Positions 1-8,139 of a stretch of DNA of 64,000 bases are shown here, piece after piece. This stretch comes from Acidimicrobiia bacterium. Lineage in GTDB: Bacteria > Actinomycetota > Acidimicrobiia > Acidimicrobiales > Poriferisodalaceae. Numbering within the stretch: position 1 is the stretch's first letter; each line of letters starts with the position of its first letter. Below the pieces are notes generated by a model. That model was not told the origin of the DNA and ran no database searches. It worked only from the letters and a program-made list of their open reading frames with translations. A program made the translations under genes and the position numbers. The stretch lies in contig JAJEBN010000100.1 in the NCBI GenBank assembly GCA_022822525.1, forward strand, positions 30,783-94,782, in the 5' to 3' direction.

Positions 1-2
1 GC

Positions 3-1298
3 CGCCAGCGCTACTTCGGGGTGCCGATCCCGCTGTGGTACCCGCTCGACGGTGCCGGCGAGCCGGTCTGGGAACAGCCGCTGGTGCCCGACGACGGCGC
101 ACTGCCGGTCGATCCTTCCAGCGATGTCCCAGCCGGCTACGACGAGTCGCAGCGGGGACAGCCCGGCGGCTTCATCGGCGATCACGACGTGATGGACACC
201 TGGGCCACGTCGTCGCTGACACCGCAGATCGCGTGCGGCTGGAGCGAGGACCCCGACTTGTGGGAGCGCACCTACCCGATGGACATGCGCCCGCAGGGAC
301 ACGACATCATCCGGACCTGGCTGTTCTCGACCGCAGTCCGCAGCCACCTCGGCCACGACTGCGCGCCGTGGCGCCACTGCGCGCTCTCGGGCTGGATCCT
401 CGATCCGGACCGCAAGAAGATGTCCAAGTCCAAGGGCAACGTCGTGACCCCGGTGGACCTGCTCGACACCTACGGCGCCGACGCGGTGCGCTACTGGGCA
501 GCCAACGGGCGGCCCGGCACCGACACCGCCTTCGACGAAGGCCAGATGAAGATCGGCCGCCGGCTGGCAATCAAGCTGCTGAACGCAGCCAAGTTCGCGC
601 TGATGATGACCGGCAGCGCAACGCCCGATCCGGCAGTGACCCACGATGGGAGTCACCTCGTCGATCGAGCCGGTCACACAGGACCGGTCCGCAACGCATT
701 GGACGCAGCGCTGCTGGCGGAGCTCGCTAGTCTGGTGCGCGCCGCAGGCGGCGCTTTCGAGAACTTCGACTACGCCCGCGCGCTCGAGCGGTCCGAGCAG
801 TTCTTCTGGCGCTTCACCGACGACTACGTGGAGCTGGCCAAGGGTCGGGCCTACGGCGGGCAGGGCGACAAGGCGGCTGCGGACGCGCATCTCACCTTGA
901 CGACGGCGCTGGATGTGCTGCTGCGGCTGTTCGCGCCGTTCCTGCCGTTTGTCACCGAGGAGATCTGGTCGTGGTGGCGGGAAGGCTCTGTGCACCGGGC
1001 GACGTGGCCCGACGCGGCAGCGATCGACACGCTCGTTCCCGACCATCCGGCTGGGGCGTTCGAGCTCACGGCATCGGTGCTCAGCGAGGTTCGCCGTGCC
1101 AAGACCGAGGCCAGACGCAGCCTCCGGGTACCGGCAGAGCAGGTGACGGTCAACGCGTCGAACGCACACATCGCCGTGCTGGAGCAGACACGCGCCGACC
1201 TGATCGACGCCGGGCGCATCGAGCGCCTGTCATTCGTCGCCGATGACGCGCTCGCCCATCCCGCGGTCAGCGTGGTGCTGGCACCTGCTGACACCTAG
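3..1298 (+). CDS. valS: valyl-tRNA synthetase, C-terminal part (5' end outside window)
   Basis: Cytoplasmic enzyme that charges tRNA-Val with valine. The reading frame is already open at the left edge, entering with RQRYFGVPIPLWY, typical of the catalytic core of class Ia Val/Ile synthetases, so the N-terminal Rossmann half lies upstream of the window. The KMSKS ATP-binding loop (KKMSKSKGN) is at about 414-440. The next 600 bp encode the helical anticodon-binding domain (FENFDYARALERSEQFFW, then FAPFLPFVTEEIW). The protein ends at the TAG at 1296-1298 without a long C-terminal coiled-coil extension. IleRS and LeuRS were considered; the RQRYFGVPIP and FVTEEIW segments fit ValRS best. It is convergent with the mechanosensitive-channel gene, separated by a hairpin. 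Confidence 0.93.
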   Translation, partial: RQRYFGVPIPLWYPLDGAGEPVWEQPLVPDDGALPVDPSSDVPAGYDESQRGQPGGFIGDHDVMDTWATSSLTPQIACGWSEDPDLWERTYPMDMRPQGHDIIRTWLFSTAVRSHLGHDCAPWRHCALSGWILDPDRKKMSKSKGNVVTPVDLLDTYGADAVRYWAANGRPGTDTAFDEGQMKIGRRLAIKLLNAAKFALMMTGSATPDPAVTHDGSHLVDRAGHTGPVRNALDAALLAELASLVRAAGGAFENFDYARALERSEQFFWRFTDDYVELAKGRAYGGQGDKAAADAHLTLTTALDVLLRLFAPFLPFVTEEIWSWWREGSVHRATWPDAAAIDTLVPDHPAGAFELTASVLSEVRRAKTEARRSLRVPAEQVTVNASNAHIAVLEQTRADLIDAGRIERLSFVADDALAHPAVSVVLAPADT

Positions 1299-1301
1299 GC
1301 C

Positions 1302-1321
1302 GCGAGCCACCGCTGGCTCGC
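1302..1321. terminator. hairpin between convergent valS and mscS-like gene
   Basis: Perfect 8-bp stem GCGAGCCA / TGGCTCGC with a 4-nt loop (CCGC), starting 3 bases after the valS stop and ending next to the stop of the opposite-strand gene. There is no T-tract, which is common for actinobacterial terminators. It could serve both genes. Confidence 0.55.
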
Positions 1322-2488
1322 TCAGAGATCGCTGTCGGCCCCGTCGCTGTCTCCGCCGTCGGTCTCAGTCGGCGCATCTGCGGTCTGGAAGGCGCCCACC
1401 GCCGGCTTGGCATCGGATCCTGCGACCTCGCCGTTGCGCACCCACACCGTGCGCTGGGGGAACGGGATCTCGATGCCGGCCTCGTCGAAGGCGTCCTTGA
1501 TCCGCTTGCGCAGCAGGCGTGCGGTGGCCCACTGCTCGGAGGGCTCGGTCTTGACCATGACGCGGATCGTGACCGCGTCGGCGCCGAATGCCTGCACGCC
1601 CACGACGCTCGGCTCTTCCAGCACGGTGGTGCTCTCGCCCTGCTCGTGCCACACGTCGTCCGCGACCCGCTTGATGATCGCCATGGCTTCGTCGAGGTCG
1701 GTGTCGTAGGCCACGTCGAGATCGAGCGGCACGCGGGCCCACAGCTGGGACATGTTGCCCACCCGGGCGATCGCGCCGTTGGGCACATGCCACACCGTGC
1801 CCGAGATGTCCCTGAGCCGCGTGGTTCGCAGCCCGACCGACTCGACCGTTCCGACGGCATCTCCGAGGTCGACCACGTCACCGACGCCGTACTGATCTTC
1901 GATCAGCATGAACACGCCGGTCAGCAAGTCCCGCACGAGCGACTGCGCGCCGAAGCCGACGGCGACACCGATGATGCCGGCGCCTGCGATGAGCGGACCG
2001 AGGTTCACGTCGAATTCCGCCAGCAGCATCATGAGTGCGACGGCCCAGATGATGGTGGAGGCAACGCTCTTGAACAGCGTGGCGAGCGTCTTCGCGCGCT
2101 GGCTGGCACGCTCGGTGCGCTCGCGCAGCTGTCTCATCTTCTCCGCGAGGCGCTCGGGATCCCAGTTGCGCCCCTCCTCGGCAGTGCGCTCTGCCGCGTC
2201 TTTTTCCTCGTGCTTCTTGTCTTCGCCGATGCGTTCCACCATGTGGTCGATAGCCCGGCGCACGATCCGGCGGGAGATGATGGCCAGCAGCAGGATGACC
2301 AGCACCGTGAGCGGCTTGTCCACGATCCAGACTGAGGCCGAGGCGAAACCCGCACTGCCGGTCCAATCAAAGATGCGCTCGCAGATCCAGCTGGGTTCCG
2401 TGCCGCACACCTCGGTGCTCTTGCTGATCTCCAGGAGCGCGTCGACCGCGTCGGTGGCCGATTCGGCCTGCGCAAGAAGTCCGGTCAT
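1322..2488 (-). CDS. MscS-family mechanosensitive ion channel
   Basis: Small-conductance mechanosensitive channel homologue of the cytoplasmic membrane, expected to release solutes on hypo-osmotic shock. The 388-aa product has a hydrophobic helix at about residues 54-73, a charged helical linker (about 80-135) and further membrane helices at about 150-190. The pore-lining segment has the family pattern GVAVGFGAQSLVRD, followed by the beta domain (DQYGVGDVVDLGDAVGTVE, WHVPNGAI). The C-terminal 40 residues are acidic and Gly/Ser-rich. It has fewer membrane helices than large MscK-type proteins, so it is a YkuT-like short member. The ATG at 2488 is supported by a TAGGCT box 7 nt upstream. It is divergent from the enoyl-CoA hydratase gene. 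Confidence 0.9.
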   Translation of the reverse strand: MTGLLAQAESATDAVDALLEISKSTEVCGTEPSWICERIFDWTGSAGFASASVWIVDKPLTVLVILLLAIISRRIVRRAIDHMVERIGEDKKHEEKDAAERTAEEGRNWDPERLAEKMRQLRERTERASQRAKTLATLFKSVASTIIWAVALMMLLAEFDVNLGPLIAGAGIIGVAVGFGAQSLVRDLLTGVFMLIEDQYGVGDVVDLGDAVGTVESVGLRTTRLRDISGTVWHVPNGAIARVGNMSQLWARVPLDLDVAYDTDLDEAMAIIKRVADDVWHEQGESTTVLEEPSVVGVQAFGADAVTIRVMVKTEPSEQWATARLLRKRIKDAFDEAGIEIPFPQRTVWVRNGEVAGSDAKPAVGAFQTADAPTETDGGDSDGADSDL

Positions 2489-2495
2489 CTGCGGG

Positions 2496-2501
2496 AGCCT
2501 A
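2496..2501 (-). promoter_or_regulatory. -10 box of leaderless mscS-like gene
   Basis: TAGGCT on the minus strand, 7 nt before the ATG at 2488. There is no Shine-Dalgarno sequence, as expected for a leaderless transcript. Confidence 0.5.
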
Positions 2502-2540
2502 GGAGTCGGCCCGAGCCCTGTGTGCCGCCCATCAGGTGCC

Positions 2541-2546
2541 TAGCAT
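2541..2546 (+). promoter_or_regulatory. -10 box of leaderless enoyl-CoA hydratase gene
   Basis: TAGCAT ends 7 nt before the ATG at 2554. This favours that ATG over the in-frame GTG at 2536, which would lie upstream of the box. Confidence 0.5.
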
Positions 2547-2553
2547 CGCTGCG

Positions 2554-3381
2554 ATGTCAGAAGATCTCCCCGGCGAAGGCGCCGACGACCGCACACCTGG
2601 CGACGACCCCGATGCCGCAGTGCTGTACGAAGTGGCCGGCGGGGTCGCCACGATCACGCTGAACCGTCCCGACTACCGCAATGCGCTCAGCGTCGAGATC
2701 GTCAACGGCATCGGCGATCACTTCGAGGCTGCTCTTGCCGACCCCGATGTGCGTGCCGTGCTGTTCACCCATACCGGCAACACGTTCTGTGCCGGCGCAG
2801 ACCTGCGCGCCGCCCAACCCGGGGTACCCCAGCCGACGCTGCGCCACGACTTCGTGGAGATCCTCGAGACGATCATGACGTGCGGCAAGCCCGTGGTGGG
2901 CCGGTTGGCAGGTCATGTCACCGCCGGCGGTGTGGGGCTGGCGGCTGCGATGGACATCTCGATCGCCGCCGACGATGCCATCATCGGTTTCACCGAGGTG
3001 CGCATCGGTGTGGCGCCCGCGGTGATCTCGGTGGTCTGCCTGCCGAAGCTGCGCCGCGCCGACGCCAGCGAGCTGTTTCTCGAGGGCGAGCGGGTGCCTG
3101 CGCCCCGCGCCGCGCAGGCGGGGCTGATCAACCGCGCCGTGCCGCGCGACCAGCTCGACGACGAGGTCGCCGAGACGCTGCGCCGCCTGGTGCGCGGCGG
3201 CCCGAACGCCCTGGCCAACACCAAGCAGCTGGTCACCCGGGTTCCGTCGATGCCCCGAGACGAAGCCTGGAAATGGACCGCCGAGCTCAGCCAGCGGCTG
3301 TTCGGCGGCGAGGAGGCGGCCGAAGGCATCGCCGCCTTCCGCGAGCGCCGCGACGCCGCCTGGGTGCCGCCCGAGGGCTGA
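2554..3381 (+). CDS. enoyl-CoA hydratase/isomerase family, methylglutaconyl-CoA hydratase (LiuC)-like
   Basis: Crotonase-fold enzyme acting on acyl-CoA thioesters. The oxyanion-hole segments are visible (NRPDYRNALS; AGADLRA). The second active-site region reads AGGVGLAAAMD, then FTEVRIGVAPAVIS. The pattern GGVGL with TEVRIG-APA-I resembles LiuC-type hydratases of leucine degradation more than classical crotonases. One catalytic Glu (in TEVRIG) is present; the other Glu position is Gly, as in LiuC relatives. The 275-aa length is normal. The first 25 residues are acidic and poorly conserved. A second crotonase gene follows 40 bp downstream with its own promoter-like box. The exact substrate cannot be fixed from sequence. 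Confidence 0.85.
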   Translation: MSEDLPGEGADDRTPGDDPDAAVLYEVAGGVATITLNRPDYRNALSVEIVNGIGDHFEAALADPDVRAVLFTHTGNTFCAGADLRAAQPGVPQPTLRHDFVEILETIMTCGKPVVGRLAGHVTAGGVGLAAAMDISIAADDAIIGFTEVRIGVAPAVISVVCLPKLRRADASELFLEGERVPAPRAAQAGLINRAVPRDQLDDEVAETLRRLVRGGPNALANTKQLVTRVPSMPRDEAWKWTAELSQRLFGGEEAAEGIAAFRERRDAAWVPPEG

Positions 3382-3407
3382 TCTCGCCCTCGACGCTGGA
3401 CGGACGG

Positions 3408-3413
3408 TAGCGT
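3408..3413 (+). promoter_or_regulatory. -10 box of leaderless second crotonase gene
   Basis: TAGCGT, 8 nt before the GTG start at 3422. No ribosome-binding site is visible in the short intergenic gap. Confidence 0.4.
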
Positions 3414-3421
3414 CAGCCGCC

Positions 3422-4207
3422 GTGAGCGGGCAGGTGCATCTCGAACGCGACGGCCACGTCGGTCGCATCATCTTGGACCATCCGGAGCGGCACAACGCGA
3501 TCAGCGCGCAAATGTGGAACGGCATCACCGCTGCGGCCACCGAGCTGGAAGCCGACCACGAGATCCGGGTAGTGGTGATCCGCGGCGCCGGAGAGCGGGC
3601 GTTCGCCGCGGGCGCCGACATCAGCCAGTTCGGCGAGCAGCGCTCGGATGCGAGCGGCAACCGCAGCTACGACGACACCACCTCTCGTGCGCACGCGGCG
3701 TTGCTGGGACTGTCCAAGCCGCTCATCGCGGCGGTTCACGGCTACTGCATCGGCGGGGGCCTGGCGGTGGCGCTGACCGCAGACCTGCGGGTCGTCGCGG
3801 AGGACGCCCAATTCACGATTCCCGCTGCTCGGCTCGGCCTCGGCTATGGCGCCGCCGGGATCGGCACGCTCATGCGCCTGGTCGGTCCTTCGGCGGCGAA
3901 GCGCATCTTCTTCCTGGCCGATCGCTTCGGCGCCCAGGAAGCACTGCAGATGGGACTCGTCAACCGGGTGGTGCCCAAGGCGCACCTCGAGGCGTCGGTG
4001 GACGAATGGACCGAGCTCATCTGCCAGAACGCCCCGTTGACCATCGCTGCGGCGAAGGCTGCATTGACGCAATGGCAGAAGCCGGAGTCTGACCGCGATT
4101 TCGGCGAGGTCGAGGCGATGATCCGGGCGTGCTTCGACAGCGAGGACTACCAAGAGGGCGTGGACGCGTTCATGAACAAGCGTCGGCCCGAGTTCAAGGG
4201 CCGCTGA
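3422..4207 (+). CDS. crotonase-fold protein (enoyl-CoA hydratase/isomerase family) lacking both usual Glu residues
   Basis: A 261-aa crotonase-superfamily protein. The CoA-binding and oxyanion-hole elements are intact (HPERHNAIS; AAGADISQFG; HGYCIGGGLAVALTADLR). Compared with classical enoyl-CoA hydratase, the two general acid/base Glu positions read Ala: GGGLAVA where GGGCELA is usual, and IPAARLGLG where PEINLG is usual. The fold and CoA site therefore look functional, but simple hydration is doubtful. Isomerase, hydrolase or other crotonase chemistry is possible. The C-terminus (EGVDAFMNKRRPEFKGR) is typical of the family. The GTG start is chosen because the family N-terminus begins directly there and a TAGCGT box precedes it. 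Confidence 0.83.
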   Translation: MSGQVHLERDGHVGRIILDHPERHNAISAQMWNGITAAATELEADHEIRVVVIRGAGERAFAAGADISQFGEQRSDASGNRSYDDTTSRAHAALLGLSKPLIAAVHGYCIGGGLAVALTADLRVVAEDAQFTIPAARLGLGYGAAGIGTLMRLVGPSAAKRIFFLADRFGAQEALQMGLVNRVVPKAHLEASVDEWTELICQNAPLTIAAAKAALTQWQKPESDRDFGEVEAMIRACFDSEDYQEGVDAFMNKRRPEFKGR

Positions 4208-4240
4208 TTTCGGAGCTCAGCGCCGCATAGGCGTCGCGCC

Positions 4241-5380
4241 TCAGCGCGGGCTGCTCTGGTCGCCGAATCGATCCCCCGCCATGTCTGCGAGGAGCTCGAG
4301 GTAGGTGCTGAGGCGCTCCGCGGGCAGTTCTCCCGCCTCGATGGCGTCCTTGACGGCGCAATCCGGCTCGACTGTGTGCGTGCAGTCGGCGAAGCGGCAC
4401 TGCTGAGCGAGCGCAGCTATCTCTCCGAACGTCAGCGTGAGGCCATCGAGCACGGCCGCACCTGCGGGCAGGCCCAGGTCGCCGCTCCAGGGGATCAGAT
4501 CCTGGAGGCCTGGGGTATCCACGACGGTCCCGCCGAGCGGGTGCTCGCGAGACCCGCCGACCGGGACGAGCTGGCGACGCACTGTCGTGTGCCGACCGCG
4601 GCCGTCCGGGCTCAACGGGGCCACCGGCACAACTTCGGCCCCTGCGAGCCGATTGACCAGCGATGACTTGCCGACACCGGACGGGCCGCTGAGTGCGACC
4701 GTCGCGCCGTCGGCCGCCAGAGCGCCCAGATCGTCGAGACCACGGCCGTCGACAGCGCTTGTCGTCAGGATGGGCACCTCGTGCGCCGCTGCGCCCAGCC
4801 GGTGCCGCAGCGCGTCGACGGTGGCCTCGCGTTCTGAGCCAGACACCGTGTCGATCTTGTTCACCACGATTACTGGTCGAGCGCCGCCGTTGAACGCTGC
4901 GGTGAGGTACCACTCCATCCGGTGCCCGACGCCGACGCCCGATGTCGCCGATCTGTCGGCCTGCGCGGGAGCAGCATCGCTGGCAGCCGCGGGCGTCGTC
5001 ACCACCGCGAGCACGTCGGCATTCGCTGCCACCAGTTGCGGTCGCGCGCGCGGTCCCGCCGCGCGTCGGCACAGCAGCGAACTGCGGTCCAGCACGCTGG
5101 TGATCGCCACACGGCGGTCGTGGCGCACTTCGAGCGTTCGGACGACCCAGTCGCCGACCGTCGGAAAGTCGAATGGCGTGCGGGCCCCGCGGCGCATGGC
5201 CGTATCGAGTGCGCCGATCACCTCGCCGGTGTCGTCGACGAGTTCGTAGGCACCGCGATGCTCGACCGCGACGCGGCTCACGCGATGACCCGACCGGACC
5301 TGCGGCGCAGCGGCTCGGCGATGCCAACCGAGCTGCGCAGAGCTCAACGGCGGCAACTCCGCAGGCATCCCCTCAGTCAT
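4241..5380 (-). CDS. rsgA: ribosome small-subunit-dependent GTPase A
   Basis: Circularly permuted GTPase that helps late maturation of the 30S subunit. The G motifs appear in the permuted order G4-G1-G3: NKID at about residue 174, the P-loop GPSGVGKSS at about 232, then DTPG at about 288. The C-terminal zinc site has the family spacing C-x4-C-x-H-x5-C (CRFADCTHTVEPDC, about 328-341). The N-terminal 110 residues are the OB-fold region. At 379 aa it is slightly longer than E. coli RsgA because of an Ala/Asp-rich insert at about 130-150. The ATG at 5380 was chosen over a GTG one codon upstream. It converges on the crotonase gene. Confidence 0.92.
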   Translation of the reverse strand: MTEGMPAELPPLSSAQLGWHRRAAAPQVRSGHRVSRVAVEHRGAYELVDDTGEVIGALDTAMRRGARTPFDFPTVGDWVVRTLEVRHDRRVAITSVLDRSSLLCRRAAGPRARPQLVAANADVLAVVTTPAAASDAAPAQADRSATSGVGVGHRMEWYLTAAFNGGARPVIVVNKIDTVSGSEREATVDALRHRLGAAAHEVPILTTSAVDGRGLDDLGALAADGATVALSGPSGVGKSSLVNRLAGAEVVPVAPLSPDGRGRHTTVRRQLVPVGGSREHPLGGTVVDTPGLQDLIPWSGDLGLPAGAAVLDGLTLTFGEIAALAQQCRFADCTHTVEPDCAVKDAIEAGELPAERLSTYLELLADMAGDRFGDQSSPR

Positions 5381-5444
5381 CACCGGTCACCTTCGCTGCG
5401 GCTGCCACAGCCAGCCCGCCGGCCGTGTCCGGGGTGCGGCGCTG

Positions 5445-7280
5445 TCACTCACGTCGCAGCCACACCTCGTCATAGCGGCTCATGCCGAGCCGCTGGCCCT
5501 CGACGATGCCGCCGTCGGGCAGCGTCAGGGCGCCGAGACCGCCGACAGCCGGGGATGCAGCGAGGACGCTCGACGCGTAGCCCAAGTACACCCAGGGGGC
5601 CTCGTTGGCGAGCTCCGCGGAGAACTGAGCCACGGCTTGGCGCCGCTCTTGGAGGTCATCTGTGGACTTGATCAAGCTTGCCAGCGCGGCCAGGTGCTCG
5701 CCGGTGAAGTTGGCGGCGTTCAGCGGCGTGGTCCTCACCGGCCCGACGGCCACCGAGGCCAGCACCGCCGGGTCCGACTCGCCCCCGACGCGCCAGCATG
5801 CGGCACTGAAATCGCCCGAGAACGAGGGACTCTGGACCACCGAGCCCATGACTCGGCTGATGAGGCCGGTGCGGGCGAGCGTCTCGACTTCGACGTCGAC
5901 GAGCCCGGTGAGCTCCCACTGGCGTTCGAGCACCGTCGTCATCCGGGCGAGCGCAGCATCGTCGGTGCACAGCACCCTTACCCGCACCGGCTCGCCGGGG
6001 TCCCGGTCGTCGGAGCGCTCGGGATCCTCGGTGTAGTCGCGCAGCAGCGATCGGGCCCGATCGAGATCGTGGCCGGGCCATGCCAGCGCCACATCCGCGG
6101 CGTACCAGATGCTGCCTGGCGCCCACCATTGCGTTGCGGCCATCGAGTCCACGTCGGGTCCGAGGGCCCGGACGAGCACGTCCTGGTCGGCGGCTGCGAT
6201 GAGCGCTCGCCGCACCCGGATGTCGTCGAGCGGGGCGCGCAGCAGGTTGAACAGGACGACGCCGGCGTTGTCGTCGAAGCGACGGATCACGCTGAGCGGC
6301 TGACCGGCGCCGTCCGTCGTGGTGCTGAGGGCAGTTGCGAGCTCCGCCGACCGTGACATCAGCACGTCCCCGCGGCCTTCGACGAGCGCTGCGAGGCGAT
6401 CTCGCTCGCCCGGAACTTCGGTGAAGCGGATCTCGTCCACCCACGGCAGCGGTGAGCCGTCCGCGGCGGTTCGCCAGTACTCCGGATTGGCCTCGAGGAC
6501 AGCTGGCTCGCCCGGCGCCCAGCTGCCGAAGGTGAACGGCCCGGTGCCCACCGGCGCTCTGGCAAAGGCGTCTGGGTCTGCCGCGGCAGCCTCAATGGAG
6601 AAGACACGTCCCACGGGTCCTGCCAGCGCGGCCGGCAGCCCCGCATTGGGTTCGCTGAGCTCGATGACCAGCCTGAGCTCGTCCAGCACGATGACCGACG
6701 TGATGCGGGCGTCGCGCAGGTGGCCGCCGCTGGCGCGCCCCGACCGGAGGTAGTCGTCGATGCCGGTCTTGACCGTCAGCGCATTCAGCGGCTCGCCGTC
6801 GGTGAAGCTGATGTCAGGCCGCAGGCGAACGGTCCAGCGCTGGAGCGAATCGTCGGCTGACACCGACTCCGCCAGCCAGGGAGCGACCGAGCCGTCCGCA
6901 AGCACGACAGTGAGCGTCTCGAGCACATGGTCCACGACGCTGCGGCACGACCACGCGCATACCTGATCCCATGGCGTCCAGCCGGTGACGGGTGTGGGGT
7001 CTGCCGCCAGCAGCACCCGCAGCGTGCCGCCTCGTTGTGGCGCGGCGCCCTCTGCCACCCGATCGTCAGATGCGTCCTGGGGCGGCGGTTGGGTGGGGGC
7101 GGCTGGCAGCTGTGCGAGCGTGCCGGTCGGATCGCCGGCTACGTCGGACGCGTCGGTCGAGTCAGCCTGCTCGGCGGTGATGGAGCTGCACGCGCCCGCC
7201 AGCAGCAGGACCGTCGCGAGCGCCGCCGAACGGGTGCGCCAGGGTCTCAACAGCCGCGGACGTTGCTGCTCGTGAACCAT
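5445..7280 (-). CDS. ABC transporter substrate-binding lipoprotein, family 5 (peptide/opine type)
   Basis: Extracytoplasmic solute receptor of the SBP_bac_5 (DppA/OppA) family, expected to deliver peptides or similar solutes to an ABC permease. From the ATG at 7280 it starts with a basic N-terminus, a hydrophobic stretch and the lipobox LAGAC (Cys about residue 31), followed by an acidic Ser/Pro-rich spacer. The mature domain shows family hallmarks: GGTLRVLL, RPDISFTDGEPLNALTVK, and GTGPFTFGSWAPGEP followed by NPEYW. Length from this start is 611 aa. The frame stays open 138 codons further upstream, but that part is Arg/Pro-rich and not protein-like. No permease or ATPase genes are adjacent, so it is an orphan binding protein here. 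Confidence 0.85.
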   Translation of the reverse strand: MVHEQQRPRLLRPWRTRSAALATVLLLAGACSSITAEQADSTDASDVAGDPTGTLAQLPAAPTQPPPQDASDDRVAEGAAPQRGGTLRVLLAADPTPVTGWTPWDQVCAWSCRSVVDHVLETLTVVLADGSVAPWLAESVSADDSLQRWTVRLRPDISFTDGEPLNALTVKTGIDDYLRSGRASGGHLRDARITSVIVLDELRLVIELSEPNAGLPAALAGPVGRVFSIEAAAADPDAFARAPVGTGPFTFGSWAPGEPAVLEANPEYWRTAADGSPLPWVDEIRFTEVPGERDRLAALVEGRGDVLMSRSAELATALSTTTDGAGQPLSVIRRFDDNAGVVLFNLLRAPLDDIRVRRALIAAADQDVLVRALGPDVDSMAATQWWAPGSIWYAADVALAWPGHDLDRARSLLRDYTEDPERSDDRDPGEPVRVRVLCTDDAALARMTTVLERQWELTGLVDVEVETLARTGLISRVMGSVVQSPSFSGDFSAACWRVGGESDPAVLASVAVGPVRTTPLNAANFTGEHLAALASLIKSTDDLQERRQAVAQFSAELANEAPWVYLGYASSVLAASPAVGGLGALTLPDGGIVEGQRLGMSRYDEVWLRRE

Positions 7281-7426
7281 TCGGGCCCGTGTGTGGTCAC
7301 GCTGTGCACCGAGGCCGACGCTAGTGGTGCGTCCGTCGCAGCCGACTCCGAGCCCCGCACTCCACACTGGCGTCGTCCCGGCAGCCCGAGCGCCCGTCCG
7401 ATATCGCTGGCATTCCACAGCTGGCC

Positions 7427-7771
7427 GTGGCGCGTTGCGAGCCGGCCTCCCCCGCGACCCCCACCCAGCCGGCAACCACGACATCCGCGCCAACGACAAC
7501 CGCTCCGCCTGAACCAGCCGCGACGACAAGCCAGTCCAGCCATACGACAGCACCGGTGACCACTCCGACCACGAGTCCGGCGACAACCCTGCCTGCAACC
7601 CAGGATCCCGAGGACGGTCAGGAGGCCGGCACCGAAGGCGAAACCGAGCAAGAAACGGTCGACGATCCCGAAGATGCTCGCACCTACGAGCCAATGAGGT
7701 CTGATTTCTTGGGGTGCGAGTTCGAGAACAGCAGACGATCGTGCAAGGGTAAGGGACGGCGTGAATCGTGA
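7427..7771 (+). CDS. doubtful Thr/Pro-rich open frame (114 aa)
   Basis: GTG-initiated frame on the strand opposite the upstream extension of the lipoprotein gene. It encodes a low-complexity Thr/Pro/Ala stretch (TTTSAPTTTAPPEPAATT and similar), then an acidic segment (DPEDGQEAGTEGETEQE), then a short basic tail with two Cys. Thr/Pro-rich linkers are typical of exported actinobacterial proteins, but there is no signal peptide, no ribosome-binding site and no folded domain. It may be the tail of a decayed surface protein or a chance frame. Confidence 0.25.
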   Translation: MARCEPASPATPTQPATTTSAPTTTAPPEPAATTSQSSHTTAPVTTPTTSPATTLPATQDPEDGQEAGTEGETEQETVDDPEDARTYEPMRSDFLGCEFENSRRSCKGKGRRES

Positions 7772-7906
7772 GCTATAGAGAGCAAACTGGCCTGCCCGGA
7801 AGGTTGGTTCATAGGTAGTAGACGGCCAGAAAACAGCTGCACATACCTGTGTTACCACCCTGATTGCCTGTCGCCAGCCTGATTTCCCTGACGACGCTCC
7901 CGACTT

Positions 7907-7943
7907 GCCGCCCTCCCTCGCGTCATTTGAGAAGGAGGGCGGC
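7907..7943. repeat. 10-bp perfect inverted repeat
   Basis: GCCGCCCTCC (7907-7916) and GGAGGGCGGC (7934-7943) with a 17-nt spacer; terminator-like stem without a T-tract, or the edge of an element. The TTGAGC/GCTCAA repeat at 7958-7974 follows immediately. Confidence 0.5.
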
Positions 7944-8104
7944 GGTCTGAGCCATTGTTGAGCAACGTGCTCAAACCTTGGATGTGCGGAGTCAGTTGTT
8001 GATCAATTCCTTCTTGTGGGATCGACCGCTATTGGCATTGTTTCTTCAGCAGGAGTCCTGCCATGACAGTCTGATACTTAACAGAAAACCTAGCGATCTT
8101 GAGG

Positions 8105-8133
8105 TTGTGTTTGTGGGCATACGTTTGTATGCT
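8105..8133 (+). promoter_or_regulatory. promoter of DUF222/HNH gene
   Basis: TTGTGT (8105-8110), a 17-nt spacer and TATGCT (8128-8133), the latter 6 nt before the ATG at 8140. The arrangement fits a leaderless transcript and decides the start codon. Confidence 0.55.
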
Positions 8134-8139
8134 ATTCGT

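Larger units (their letters stand above)
7281..8139. other. gene-poor, lower-GC interval between lipoprotein and DUF222/HNH genes
   Basis: About 860 bp without a convincing gene. From about 7690 to 8140 the base composition is clearly more A+T-rich than the flanks. It holds a possible Thr/Pro-rich coding remnant (7427-7771), a 10-bp inverted repeat (7907-7943), a smaller one (7958-7974, TTGAGC/GCTCAA), a third (8049-8061, GCAGGA/TCCTGC), and the promoter of the HNH gene. Nothing else recognisable is seen. Confidence 0.6.
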
